Origin: Williamsia herbipolensis
GTDB taxonomy: Bacteria > Actinomycetota > Actinomycetes > Mycobacteriales > Mycobacteriaceae
Direction of reading: 5' to 3'
DNA: 64,000 nt
Assembly (NCBI RefSeq): GCF_000964005.1
Contig: NZ_JXYP01000028.1
Location: 1-64,000, forward strand
The translations under genes and the position numbers were made by a program. This document shows positions 52,761 to 61,742 of the stretch, piece after piece. The notes below the pieces were generated by a model. The model made no database searches and had not been told where the DNA came from. It worked only from the letters and a program-made list of their open reading frames with translations. The first letter of the stretch is position 1. Each line of letters starts with the position of its first letter.

Positions 52761-53150
52761 ATGAGGGGGAGAACACATCCGCCCGCGCCCCGCACACCCG
52801 CCGCACTCCTGCCCGCCACGTCCGCGATCGCGACCGCGGTCCTCGCGAGCGCGTGGTGGCTGACCATGATCGGCCTCACGGCGCCGACACTCCCCCACAT
52901 CGGTGTCGCGGTGACGTCGGCCGCGTTCGGAGCCGCCGTCGTCGCGGTCGCGTCGCACCCGCACGTGCGATCGTTGTTGTCGCGCTGGGTGTTCCGACAG
53001 ATCACGCGAGGGAGAGAAGTCCTCCCGCCGGGCGTGAGCCAGAGGTGGGCCCGCGCGCACACCGCGGCCCGCACGCCGGCATCTCATGAGCTCGCACTCG
53101 TGCGGGTCGCCCGTCCCCGCGCGCCCGGTCAGGGTTCCGTCACCGCCTGA
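52761..53150 (+). CDS. Small two-TM membrane protein before the ABC module
   Basis: 129 residues, not recognised as a named family. GGGGAGGTGG lies just before ATG 52761. Two hydrophobic segments (about 15-55: ALLPATSAIATAVLASAWWL and GVAVTSAAFGAAVVAVA), then a basic, Arg-rich tail. Position before the ABC ATPase and its membrane protein suggests an accessory subunit; that is context only. The longer in-frame reading from 52707 lacks a ribosome site. Confidence 0.5.
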   Translation: MRGRTHPPAPRTPAALLPATSAIATAVLASAWWLTMIGLTAPTLPHIGVAVTSAAFGAAVVAVASHPHVRSLLSRWVFRQITRGREVLPPGVSQRWARAHTAARTPASHELALVRVARPRAPGQGSVTA

Positions 53151-53213
53151 CCACGACTCTCGCTGCGTCAGGCGGTCTCTCGCCCCCTGATCCCACGCAC
53201 CGAAAGTCCTGCC

Positions 53214-53840
53214 GTGTTGCACATCGATCGTCTCTGCCTGTCCGCCGGTGACAGTGACCTGTTCACCGATCTCACCCTTCATCTCGAGGCAGGTCGCTGC
53301 CTCGCCGTCACCGGAGCCAACGGTTCCGGGAAATCGACGCTCCTGCGCGCCATCGCCGGTCTCCGGCATCCCGATTCGGGGACCGTCACCCTTCGCGCTT
53401 CCACCACCGACGACGTGGTCGCCGACGACACCGACAGCCGGTTCCGCGCCCTCGTGGCCGTCGAACTCGGGGACGACGCCACGTTCGCCGAACTCACGGT
53501 GGCCGAGCATCTCCGGTTGCTCACCTCGGCCCATGGGGCCGGCGGCGGCGCCGTGGCCGACATCCTGTCCGATGCAGGCATCGACCATCTCGCAGATCGC
53601 TTCCCGCACACGCTCTCGACCGGTCAACGACAGCGGTTCACCCTGTGCGCGGTGTGGATCCGTCCCGCACGGCTGATCGTGCTCGACGAGCCCGAGGCCG
53701 GCCTCGACGTGGCCGGACGTGACTGGGTGGCGCACCGGATCGAACGGACTGTCGCCGAGGGACGTTCGGTCGTCGTCGCCACCCACAGCGCCGAGCTCGT
53801 GGAGCGGTGCGCCGATTCGACGGTGACGGTGGGCCGATGA
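53214..53840 (+). CDS. ABC transporter ATP-binding protein
   Basis: 208 residues, a compact ATPase. Walker A GANGSGKST (about 34-42), a degenerate signature LSTGQRQRF (about 137), Walker B LIVLDEPEAGLD and the H-loop THS. Length and lack of extra domains suit the simple exporter or regulatory subunit class. The DUF6297-type membrane protein gene overlaps its stop by 4 nt and is the probable permease partner. Confidence 0.87.
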   Translation: MLHIDRLCLSAGDSDLFTDLTLHLEAGRCLAVTGANGSGKSTLLRAIAGLRHPDSGTVTLRASTTDDVVADDTDSRFRALVAVELGDDATFAELTVAEHLRLLTSAHGAGGGAVADILSDAGIDHLADRFPHTLSTGQRQRFTLCAVWIRPARLIVLDEPEAGLDVAGRDWVAHRIERTVAEGRSVVVATHSAELVERCADSTVTVGR

Positions 53841-55006
53841 GCGTCACCCGCGACGACGCCCCCGGGATCGTGCTGACGGGCGCGGTCGTCGCCGGTCTCG
53901 GGTGGTACCTCCTGCAACCCGAGCGCGTCGCATCGGTGATCGGCGTCGCTCACGGCATCGGCCATCCGACGGCGGTGCTCGTCGGGTGGGCGATCGCGCT
54001 CTGCGCGTCGGTGGTCGGGACCGCGGTCTGGTGGTGGGGCCCGATCCGACTCTCCCGCGCCGAGGCGACGTGGCATCTGTCCGGGCCGGGCGAGCGCGGA
54101 CCCGTCCTCGCGGGGCGCCGTCGTCGAGCCGCGATCGTCACCCTCGTGGGGTGCCTGGCCACCGCGACCGTTGTCGCTGTGCTGGACTGGTCGGCGACAC
54201 CGACTGTTCTCGGCGCGGGTGTCGGTGCTGCCGTGGTGATAGTCACGATCGTCAGCGCACACCAACATCGTTCGAGCGATCGTCTGTCGGGTCGACGGCG
54301 ACGGGGTCGTCAGCGGTGGTCGCCGGCCCTGCTGCACCGCGACGCGTTCGCACCCGACGACGGCTTCATCGCCGCGGCGCGCATGGCCGCGGTGACGCTC
54401 GATCTCGGGTGGATCGACACGGCGCGAGTCGTGCGGTGGCAGCTGGCGCATGCGTGGGCGCGCAGTCGACGCCTCGGCGGCGGCCGCATCCGCGTGATGA
54501 TCCTCGCCGACGTGCTCCGATTGTCCCGCCGACGAGGCGATCTCGCGGTCGGTGTCGTCGTGCTCGCGGTGGCCGTGGCCCTGCCGGCGACGCTGTATCT
54601 GACCTCGATCGCACCGGTGGTTGCGACGGTCCTCGCCTATCGCGCCGGCTGCGCGTGGGCCTGCGGATTGCGGCGACTCACCGAGGTCCCGGCGTTGCGG
54701 CGGGCGCTCGGCGGGTCGGACCCGGAGGTCACCGCGATCCACGCCGTGGTCCCGGTGTCGGGCGTCGTACTGTGTTGTGCTGTCATCGCTCTCACCTGGC
54801 ACCTGTCGCTACCGGCGGTGCTCGTCGTCGCCGTCGGATCGTCATTCGCGACGGTGCGTCGCGCCACCCGCCCCGACCTCCCGTTCGACGCCCCGGTGTA
54901 CGTGATCGGGCAGGGAGGCGCGACGCAGCCACTCCTGCTGCTGGCAATGGTCCGCGGACTGGTCGCCGTGGTGGCCACAGGCCTCTTGGCCGCGCTCGTC
55001 GGGTGA
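53837..55006 (+). CDS. DUF6297-type multi-TM protein, probable ABC permease partner
   Basis: 389 residues with about eight to ten hydrophobic helices (for example WWYLLQPERVA, VGWAIALCASVVGTAVWWW, VMILADVLRLSRR, LAVGVVVLAVAVALPATLYL, VVLCCAVIALTWHL). ATG at 53837 overlaps the ATPase stop by 4 nt. The family is specific to mycolata-like actinobacteria and has no known substrate; coupling to the ABC protein is the main clue. Confidence 0.72.
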   Translation: MSVTRDDAPGIVLTGAVVAGLGWYLLQPERVASVIGVAHGIGHPTAVLVGWAIALCASVVGTAVWWWGPIRLSRAEATWHLSGPGERGPVLAGRRRRAAIVTLVGCLATATVVAVLDWSATPTVLGAGVGAAVVIVTIVSAHQHRSSDRLSGRRRRGRQRWSPALLHRDAFAPDDGFIAAARMAAVTLDLGWIDTARVVRWQLAHAWARSRRLGGGRIRVMILADVLRLSRRRGDLAVGVVVLAVAVALPATLYLTSIAPVVATVLAYRAGCAWACGLRRLTEVPALRRALGGSDPEVTAIHAVVPVSGVVLCCAVIALTWHLSLPAVLVVAVGSSFATVRRATRPDLPFDAPVYVIGQGGATQPLLLLAMVRGLVAVVATGLLAALVG

Positions 55007-55021
55007 CCCGCCGGCGGATCG

Positions 55022-55058
55022 GTAGCAGTTCGTGTCTTTGCGCGGGACGAACTGCTAC
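55022..55058. terminator. Bidirectional hairpin terminator
   Basis: GTAGCAGTTCGT (55022-55033) and ACGAACTGCTAC (55047-55058) are perfect complements with a 13-nt loop. It ends the DUF6297 gene and, on the other strand, overlaps the SDR stop codon (55055-55057), so it can serve both convergent genes. Confidence 0.75.
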
Positions 55059-55924
55059 GCCTGGTCGGCGAAGGCGGCGTGGATCTCGTCCGGGGTGTAC
55101 GGCGGGGTGTCGGTGTGGTCGCGGTAGGCGATCAGCGACATCGGCGAGGGCCCGTGGCGGCCGATGACGTTGCCTGCGGCGGTGAAGGTCTCCCCCGTCA
55201 CGTCGGCGGCCGCATCGGAGACGAGATAGGCGTAGAGCGCTGCGACGTAGTCGGGCGGCGCGGGGTCGGCCGCCATGGCGTGGACGCCGGGATCGAGCAC
55301 GCCGCGGGCCCGGAGATCGTCGATGTGCGCGTGGTAGTCGGGACCCGTCGACAACCGGGTGCGGGCCCCGGGCATCACGACGTTGACCCGCACACCGGTC
55401 GAGCGGAGATCGGCGGCCACCGCCGAGGCGAGCGCGGCCACACCACCTTTCGCGGCCGGGTAGCCGGTGCCGCCGAACATGCCCGACGCCGCGGCCGATC
55501 CCGACAGCACGATCGAGCCGTGGCGCTGGGCCACGAAGACCTCCGCGGCGGCGCGGGTCAGTTCGAAGGCGCTGACGAGGTGGGCGTCGATCTGTGCCGC
55601 GAACTCCTCGGAGTCGATCGTCAGGATGCTCGAGCCGAGCGGCTCGGCGACACCCGCGCAGTTGACAGCGCCGTCGACCCGTCCGAAATGCTCACGCGCC
55701 GCGTCGAGCATCGCGAAGGCCACACCGGGCCGGGCGAGTGACCCCACGACACCGACCGCACGACCCCCGCCGGCCGTCACCTCGGCGACCGCGGAATCGA
55801 GCACATCCTGTTCGCGTCCGTTCATCACCACCGAGGCGCCCTCGGCGATCAGCCGATGCGCCACCGCGAGGCCGATACCGCGGCTCGAACCACCGATCAC
55901 GACGACGCGGTCGTCAGTCGCCAC
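55055..55924 (-). CDS. SDR family oxidoreductase, last gene of the CYP51 operon
   Basis: 289-residue classical SDR: GGSSRGIGLAVA (cofactor), NCAGVA, Ser in VLSGSAAASG, YPAAK catalytic pair, C-terminal extension to ~289. Starts at GTG 55924, 11 nt inside the acyl-CoA synthetase gene. Together with the ligase upstream it probably handles a side-chain or ring oxidation product. The stop codon lies in the terminator stem. Confidence 0.85.
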   Translation of the reverse strand: MATDDRVVVIGGSSRGIGLAVAHRLIAEGASVVMNGREQDVLDSAVAEVTAGGGRAVGVVGSLARPGVAFAMLDAAREHFGRVDGAVNCAGVAEPLGSSILTIDSEEFAAQIDAHLVSAFELTRAAAEVFVAQRHGSIVLSGSAAASGMFGGTGYPAAKGGVAALASAVAADLRSTGVRVNVVMPGARTRLSTGPDYHAHIDDLRARGVLDPGVHAMAADPAPPDYVAALYAYLVSDAAADVTGETFTAAGNVIGRHGPSPMSLIAYRDHTDTPPYTPDEIHAAFADQA

Positions 55925-57527
55925 GATCGTCCCGCGCCGGGTTCTGTGATGTCGAGACCGACTGCGCCCAGCGATAATCGGGCTTGCCACTGGGAGTCCG
56001 GCGGATGTCGTCGACGAGCCACCACACGCGGGGAACCTTGTATCCGGCGAGTGTCGTGCGCAGGTGAGCGGCCACGACATCGAGGTCGATGGGGCCACGC
56101 GCGGCGACCACCGCGGCCACCCGGTGTCCGTAACGGTCGTCGGGCACACCGAGGACCGTGGCGTCCCCGACCGACGGGTGCGACTTCAGCACACCTTCGA
56201 CCTCTTCGGCGAACACCTTCTCGCCGCCGGTGTTCACCACCTGCGAAACGCGTCCGAGCAGGGTGATGGCGCCGTCGGCCTCGAGGCGCGCACGGTCACC
56301 GCTGACGACCATGCGGACGCCCTCGTGTTCGCGGAAGATCGCGGCCGTCTTCACCGCATCGCCGTGGTACCCGATCGGTAGGTGACCGGTCTTGGCGAAC
56401 CACCCCTCCCCCGGCCCGGTCAGGGGTGTGCCGTCGTCGTCGATCACCGTCGCGCCCCGACCCGCGGGCACCCGCGGACCACCCGCATGATCGGCGGTGA
56501 CGAACCCCGTGTCGGCCGCCGAATAGACCCGAATGCCACCGAAACCCGTCTCCGACGAACCGATGGAGTCACTGATGGCCACAGTGGGCACGAGCTCCAG
56601 CAGGCGCGCCTTGAGTGCCGGAGAGAACAGTGCGGCACCGGAACTGACCGCCAACAGACTCGACGTGTCGACCGGATCGCCGGCGTCGGCGCGGGCCACG
56701 AGTTCATCGATCAGGGGCCGCCCCATCGCGTCACCGGTGATGACCAGGATGTTCGGCCGACACCGGTCCACCACCTGCCATACCCGCGACGCGTCGAATC
56801 GGGCCTGCAGGATCACGGTGTTCCCGGAGAACAACGCGCCCAACGTCGGCATCAGACCCGAGACGTGGATCAGCGGCGGCAACATGAGGAACCGCATGCC
56901 GTCGGCATTCTCGGCCGCACGCGCCGACTGCGCCCACTCGTCGGGCAACGGCTCCCCCGAGTAGAAGTCGATACCGCCTCCGAGGACCCGCCACATGTCC
57001 GACTGACGCCACATCACGCCCTTCGGGGCCCCCGTGGTCCCACCGGTGTAGAGCAGGAACAGGTCGTCGTCGCTACGATCGACGGGCTCCCGGTCGGCGG
57101 AGTACCCCTGCAGGTGCTCGTCGAGATCAGGCCCGGTGACGATCACCGTCGGTCGGATGTCGCCCGCGAGCGTGGCGGCCTCGTCGGCCACCTCGGCCCA
57201 TGCGCGCTGGGTCGCCACCGCCACGAGTCCGGCGTCGGAGTAGATGTGGGCCGCCTCGTCGGGTCGGTACCGGTAGTTGACGTTCACCGGGACCGCACGG
57301 ATCTTGTAGGCGGCGAGGAACACTGCGAGAGCATCGATGTCGTTGTGCATGTGCACGCCCACGTGATCGCCCCGACGGACGCCACGGTCGGCCAGCAGAC
57401 GCCCCCAACGGTTGGCCCTGCTCTCGAGCTGCCCGTAGGTGTACCGGGTGTCGCCGTCGATGACCGCCAGCCGGTCGGCGACGGCATCGACGGCGTGCTC
57501 GAACAGATCGGCCAGGTTCTGCGCCAT
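55914..57527 (-). CDS. Acyl-CoA synthetase (AMP-binding, FadD family)
   Basis: 537-residue ANL-superfamily ligase. A3 motif LLYTGGTTGAPKGVMW, A5 region GSSETGFGG, A8 motif VVSGDRARLEADG, and hinge and catalytic Lys near the end (RTPSGKPDYRW). Also the VNTGGEKVFAEEVE motif typical of bile-acid or steroid and long-chain acid ligases. It activates a carboxylic acid as its CoA thioester. Located between the unknown 419-residue protein and the SDR, so sterol-derived acid is a fair guess. Confidence 0.88.
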   Translation of the reverse strand: MAQNLADLFEHAVDAVADRLAVIDGDTRYTYGQLESRANRWGRLLADRGVRRGDHVGVHMHNDIDALAVFLAAYKIRAVPVNVNYRYRPDEAAHIYSDAGLVAVATQRAWAEVADEAATLAGDIRPTVIVTGPDLDEHLQGYSADREPVDRSDDDLFLLYTGGTTGAPKGVMWRQSDMWRVLGGGIDFYSGEPLPDEWAQSARAAENADGMRFLMLPPLIHVSGLMPTLGALFSGNTVILQARFDASRVWQVVDRCRPNILVITGDAMGRPLIDELVARADAGDPVDTSSLLAVSSGAALFSPALKARLLELVPTVAISDSIGSSETGFGGIRVYSAADTGFVTADHAGGPRVPAGRGATVIDDDGTPLTGPGEGWFAKTGHLPIGYHGDAVKTAAIFREHEGVRMVVSGDRARLEADGAITLLGRVSQVVNTGGEKVFAEEVEGVLKSHPSVGDATVLGVPDDRYGHRVAAVVAARGPIDLDVVAAHLRTTLAGYKVPRVWWLVDDIRRTPSGKPDYRWAQSVSTSQNPARDDRGD

Positions 57528-57539
57528 GGGAGACCTCTC

Positions 57540-58799
57540 CTAGACCGGGGTGATCGACAGGGGCGTGATCGATCCGGGCGCACCGCGATCGTCGAACCGG
57601 AAGCTCGCGCCACCGCTGAACCGGACCACGGCGACCTCCTTGCGTTCGCGTTGCTCGGCGCCCCACCCGATGTCGACGGTGAGGAAACCGTCGTCCACGC
57701 GGGCACCCTGCACGACCCAGTGCGGATCGACCGCGGTCGCGATCGCCTGCAGTGGCAACAGGTTGTCGGGGTCGAGATGGACCAGCCAGCTCCCGTCGGC
57801 GACGGCGGCGCTGCCCCGGGGGATGCGCACCGACACGATCGCTTCAGCGCCGTCACCCTCGGCGATCACTCCGAGACCCACGTACTGCTCCGGTCCCAGA
57901 GCCGGGTGCAGCGACAGGACCTGCGCCAGACCGGCTGCATCACTTGTGATCCCGAGGGCCGCCCGGATGCGCTCCGCAGTCAACCCGGCGATACCGGTCA
58001 CCGCCTTCACCACGAGTTCGCGGGCGTGTTCGGCCGATGTGCGCCGCGACACTGCGCCGATGAAGCCCATGATCAGCAGCTGATGCTGCACCGCCACCTC
58101 CTCGGCCGTGCGCACGAGTGTGCTGTGCGCCCAGTCGCGGAACTGGAGATCGTCGAGCAGATCACCCGAGTAGTCGTTCCACCCCGTCTCCGAGTGGTCG
58201 ATCTCCGACAGCTCGAGATCGGCGGCACGGGTGGCGAACATCGCGTGGGTGTAGTCCGGGAGATCGAGTTCCTCGCGGTCGGGTTCGATGGTGACGAGCC
58301 ACTCGCAGTGCGGCGTCCGGTTCTCCGGACGGCGGGGCGGCCGATGCACCGGACGGATGCGGGCCCGACGGTTGGTGGCGATGGCCGTCGCGTCGAACGT
58401 CGGGTCCTCGATGTCGTGGCACATCGCGGTCACGTAGTCCTCGCCCATCGGTTCGACGTCCATCAGGGCGCCACAGTGGTCGAGGACGAAACTGCCGTGG
58501 TACTCGTCGACCACCGAGTAGCGGAAGTCCATGAACTGCGGTGGGGCACCGATGTCGAGCTGCAGGCACTTGAACATGTCGACGACGCCGTCGCCGTCGA
58601 CCCCCATGGCGCGACGCATCCGCGCGGTGTACACGGGGCTCGCGGCCATCCACTCCTCGATGGCCACCTGCGCCATCACGTCCCGGCCGAAGTCGCCGAT
58701 GACGTGTGCCATCGCGCTGCGGTCGATCAGCTGTCCCGCCAACAACAGTTCGGGGACGAGTGTCGCGAGTTCGTTCTGCGACAGTTCGGAATACGACAC
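57540..58799 (-). CDS. Uncharacterised protein with Cys/His-rich centre
   Basis: 419 residues, not recognised with certainty. The middle holds a possible metal or cofactor cluster: His108-Cys109, Cys127-His128, His152 and His164-Cys165 (PHCEWLVTIEP). This arrangement recalls the BchJ/ATC-hydrolase-like fold family (guess, low certainty). The C-terminal half (about 270-419) is beta-rich. Start is the GTG 58799. It sits 12 nt after the NTF2-like gene stop on the same strand and 12 nt before FadD, so it probably works in the CYP51 pathway. Confidence 0.55.
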   Translation of the reverse strand: MSYSELSQNELATLVPELLLAGQLIDRSAMAHVIGDFGRDVMAQVAIEEWMAASPVYTARMRRAMGVDGDGVVDMFKCLQLDIGAPPQFMDFRYSVVDEYHGSFVLDHCGALMDVEPMGEDYVTAMCHDIEDPTFDATAIATNRRARIRPVHRPPRRPENRTPHCEWLVTIEPDREELDLPDYTHAMFATRAADLELSEIDHSETGWNDYSGDLLDDLQFRDWAHSTLVRTAEEVAVQHQLLIMGFIGAVSRRTSAEHARELVVKAVTGIAGLTAERIRAALGITSDAAGLAQVLSLHPALGPEQYVGLGVIAEGDGAEAIVSVRIPRGSAAVADGSWLVHLDPDNLLPLQAIATAVDPHWVVQGARVDDGFLTVDIGWGAEQRERKEVAVVRFSGGASFRFDDRGAPGSITPLSITPV

Positions 58800-58811
58800 G
58801 TCAGGCGTTCC

Positions 58812-59363
58812 TCACCACATCGGGACGGGGGTCTTGCCGAGCGGGTACCAGCCCGGCAAGCGTTCGGTGGCGTTCGCGACGCGGTTCATCCGCGCGCTCA
58901 TGCCCTCGGTGAGGACACCGTCACCGATCATCTCCATGAACAGCGCGACGACGTTGCCGTAGTCGAAGAAGTCGCGTTGCCAACGGAACTGGAAGTCTCC
59001 GCCGTACTTGAACCAGCTGCCCTGGATGCCCTCGAGCGCGTAGCGGGTACCGTCGGCGCGCTGCCCGTCGAACACCTGCTTCCACAAGCCCAGCATGTCA
59101 CCGGTCTTCTCGTCGATCACCCACGACTGGTAGGGGTAGGTCCAGCCGTCGAGCCCGTCCATCTCGTAGCCGATGGCGAAATCGCGGATCTCGTCGCGAC
59201 CGACGGCCATGAAGTCGTCCTTCGGTCCGTAGTTCCACCCGTAGGTCGCGTCCTCGGTGTAGAACTCGGCGAGATTGCGCCAGTCCCCGGCCTTCTCGCC
59301 GTCTCGGTTGGCCTGCAGCCAACGCTCCACCATCTCGTCGAGCTCTGCGCGTTCGAATGCCAT
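58812..59363 (-). CDS. NTF2-like protein of the CYP51 operon (Rv0762c type)
   Basis: 183 residues, NTF2-like superfamily: MVERWLQANRDGEKAGDWRNLAEFYTEDATYGWNYGP, then beta strands and closing YPLGKTPVPMW. Its position after the ferredoxin resembles M. tuberculosis Rv0762c. Such folds act as steroid isomerases or ligand-binding proteins; catalytic Asp residues of ketosteroid isomerase cannot be identified. ATG 59363 with GAAGGA upstream is preferred to a TTG three codons earlier. Confidence 0.8.
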   Translation of the reverse strand: MAFERAELDEMVERWLQANRDGEKAGDWRNLAEFYTEDATYGWNYGPKDDFMAVGRDEIRDFAIGYEMDGLDGWTYPYQSWVIDEKTGDMLGLWKQVFDGQRADGTRYALEGIQGSWFKYGGDFQFRWQRDFFDYGNVVALFMEMIGDGVLTEGMSARMNRVANATERLPGWYPLGKTPVPMW

Positions 59364-59368
59364 GATCG

Positions 59369-59569
59369 TCAATCCTTCTCATCGTCGATGATGCGTAGGG
59401 CCTGGGTCGGGCAGTACTGGACCGCGCGCTCGACGGCGTCGCGGTGCGAGGCGTCCGGCGACGCGTCGAGGATGTCGACGGTGTCGACCTGTGCCCGGAA
59501 GATGTCGGGGGCTTCCATCTCGCACATGCCGTGCCCCTGACAGATGTCGCGATCGACCTCGATCCTCAC
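59369..59569 (-). CDS. [3Fe-4S] ferredoxin, redox partner of CYP51
   Basis: 66-residue ferredoxin with Cys10-x2-His13-x2-Cys16 (DICQGHGMC) and Cys53 followed by Pro (YCPTQAL). The His in place of the second Cys is typical of P450-linked [3Fe-4S] or 4Fe ferredoxins (Rv0763c type). GTG start at 59569 is chosen for GGAGAGG before it. It is just downstream of the CYP51 gene (59584) and passes electrons from a ferredoxin reductase. Confidence 0.9.
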   Translation of the reverse strand: MRIEVDRDICQGHGMCEMEAPDIFRAQVDTVDILDASPDASHRDAVERAVQYCPTQALRIIDDEKD

Positions 59570-59583
59570 CGTCGCCTCTCCCG

Positions 59584-60930
59584 TCACCTGGTGCGCCGCC
59601 GGTACCGGACCCGGCACGGCTGCTGGAGCTGGACCACCATCTTCGAGTGGTCGTTGCGGTAGGAGTCCGCGGGTTGCGCCATCTCGAACTCGTAGTTCTG
59701 CAGCAGCACCGAGAAGATCGCCTTGAGCTGCATGATGGCGAACTGCGCTCCGACACAACGGTGTCGGCCGGCGCCGAACGGGATCCAGGTCCAGCGGTTG
59801 GCGATGTCCTCCTGGCGAGGCTTCTGATAGCGGTCCGGGTCGAAGGCGTCGGGGTCCGGGAAGTCCTCGGGCAGGCGGTTGGAGATCGCGGGCGAGACCG
59901 CGATCGACTGCCCGGCCGCGATCTCCACGTCCTCGATGTGGATGTCGTTCTGCACCACCCGCATGAGGATGATTAGCGGCGGGTGCAGGCGCAGAGCCTC
60001 TTTCAACGCGGCCTCCACCTTCGGCATCTGCCGGGTGTGGGCGAACGTGTACTCCGGACGCTCGCCGGCGGGTGTGTCTCCGTAGATGTCGTCGAGCTCG
60101 GAGACCACCTGCGCCATGTAGTCGGGATGGCGGAGAAGCTCGATGAGCGTCCACGCAGCGGTGCCCGAGGTGGTGTGGTGCCCCGCGAACATCATCGAGA
60201 TGAACATCCCGGTGATGGTGTTGGAGTCGAAACCCACCGACACCAACACGTCCATCAGGTCGCGATCCTCCTTGCTCTCCGGAGGGTTGGCGATCCGCTC
60301 GTTCATCACGCCCTGGATGAACTTCTGCAGCTCGGTGCGGGACTCGTCGCGCTTGCGGAAGCTCTCGATGTCGGCGTGGTAGTCGACGTAGGCGATGGGG
60401 TCGGTGCCCTTCTCCAGGTCGTGGAAGAGATGGGCGATGCGGCCGTTGAGCTCATCGCGGAACTTCCGTCCGATGAGGCAGGCCGACGACGTGTACAGCG
60501 TCAGTTCGGCGAAGAACTCCAGCAGGTCGACCTCGCCCTCGTCGCCCCACTCGGCGATGACGCGCTCCACCTCGTTGGGGATGGTGATCGCGTGCTGCTT
60601 CATGTGTTGCGCCTTGAGCGCCGAGTTGTGGATCGCCTGCGACCGTTCCTCGGGACTCGCGTCGAACACGACTCCCTCACCGAAGATCGGCGTCATGAAC
60701 GGGTAGGCCGCCGCCTGATCGAGATCCTCCTCCGGGGCGCGGAAGAACTCCTCGTTGGCCGTCGCCCCGGTGACCAGGACGACCTCACGGTCGGCGAGCT
60801 GGAACTGCCCGACGTCGCCACACTCCTCGCGGATCCGCCAGAACAGGCCGATGGGATCCGAGGCGAGCTCGTCGAGGTGGCCGTGCTCACCCTCTCCGCC
60901 GGACACACGGGCGGGTTTGGTCAACGTCAT
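59584..60930 (-). CDS. cyp51: Sterol 14-alpha-demethylase CYP51
   Basis: 448-residue P450, closely similar in layout to mycobacterial CYP51B1. The start RVSGGEGEHGHLDELASDP, YPFMTPIFGEGVVFDASPE (B-C region), FAGHHTTSGTA (I-helix) and the haem loop FGAGRHRCVG with Cys392 are diagnostic. It is rare in bacteria and can demethylate lanosterol-type sterols; the role in a bacterium without sterol synthesis is unclear. ATG 60930 shares one base with the SDR stop. Confidence 0.95.
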   Translation of the reverse strand: MTLTKPARVSGGEGEHGHLDELASDPIGLFWRIREECGDVGQFQLADREVVLVTGATANEEFFRAPEEDLDQAAAYPFMTPIFGEGVVFDASPEERSQAIHNSALKAQHMKQHAITIPNEVERVIAEWGDEGEVDLLEFFAELTLYTSSACLIGRKFRDELNGRIAHLFHDLEKGTDPIAYVDYHADIESFRKRDESRTELQKFIQGVMNERIANPPESKEDRDLMDVLVSVGFDSNTITGMFISMMFAGHHTTSGTAAWTLIELLRHPDYMAQVVSELDDIYGDTPAGERPEYTFAHTRQMPKVEAALKEALRLHPPLIILMRVVQNDIHIEDVEIAAGQSIAVSPAISNRLPEDFPDPDAFDPDRYQKPRQEDIANRWTWIPFGAGRHRCVGAQFAIMQLKAIFSVLLQNYEFEMAQPADSYRNDHSKMVVQLQQPCRVRYRRRTR

Positions 60931-61742
60931 CAGTTGTCTCCTTGCTGAGGGTCGCCCTGGCGGGCAGGAGCGACGATGGGCGCCTCGGCCTCGACCTCGA
61001 CCAGGCGCATGTGCGAACCGCGGGGCATCGTCACGACGGTCGTGATCGCGGTCGCGAGGTGGACCGGCTTGAGGAAGAATCCGTGTCGCGCGAAACCGAA
61101 CGCGACCCAGTCGTTGAGCATGGCCGCGGCGGTCTCGGCGTCGAAGTTGGTGCCCATCCCCGTCATCGTCTGACCGGGCCGGACCTGGCTGGCGCGAACC
61201 CCGGTGCCCTCGAGCTCCTGACGGGCCACCAGGGCGAACGCCTCCACCCCGGCCTTGGCAGCGGCATAGGCACCCATGTGCGGTCGCGGATCGGCGGCCA
61301 CGTCGGAGCTGATGAACACGAAATCCCCACGGCGGCGGTCGATCATCTCCGGCACGATGCGGCGGTAGAGTTGCTGCGCCCCGAGCAGATGGATGGCGAC
61401 CTGGTCGGCGAACGCGTCGTCGGACATCTCGTAGGTGCGGCCCGGCCACAGATCGCCGGCACCGGACACCACGATCTCCAGCGACCCCAACTCGGCCTCG
61501 GCCTTGGTCACGCACTCGTCGATCGAGGCGGCGTCGGTGATGTCGAGCGGGACCGCGATCGCCTCACCACCGGCGGCGATGATCTTCTCGACGAATTCCT
61601 GCGACTTCTCGACGCGGCGGGCGCCGAGGGCGACGGGATGTCCTGCGGCGGCCAGCATCACGCCGGTTGCCGCGCCGATACCCGACGAGCCTCCCGCGAT
61701 GAGCACGGGACGACGCTCGGGGTGTCCTGGATAACGGGGCAT
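60930..61742 (-). CDS. SDR oxidoreductase of the CYP51 operon (Rv0765c type)
   Basis: 270-residue SDR: GGSSGIGAATG cofactor motif, VSGAGDLW, ISSDVAADPRPHMGAYAAAK with catalytic Ser, Tyr and Lys. It lies between CYP123 and CYP51 as Rv0765c does. Probably oxidises an alcohol produced by one of the P450s. The stop overlaps the CYP51 ATG by one base. Confidence 0.88.
   Translation of the reverse strand: MPRYPGHPERRPVLIAGGSSGIGAATGVMLAAAGHPVALGARRVEKSQEFVEKIIAAGGEAIAVPLDITDAASIDECVTKAEAELGSLEIVVSGAGDLWPGRTYEMSDDAFADQVAIHLLGAQQLYRRIVPEMIDRRRGDFVFISSDVAADPRPHMGAYAAAKAGVEAFALVARQELEGTGVRASQVRPGQTMTGMGTNFDAETAAAMLNDWVAFGFARHGFFLKPVHLATAITTVVTMPRGSHMRLVEVEAEAPIVAPARQGDPQQGDN

Noticed and set aside
56382-59540. 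A 1052-codon open frame on the plus strand opposite FadD, the unknown protein and the NTF2-like gene
   Set aside because: It is antisense to three supported minus-strand genes and has Arg/His/Gly/Asp-rich shadow composition with no domain.
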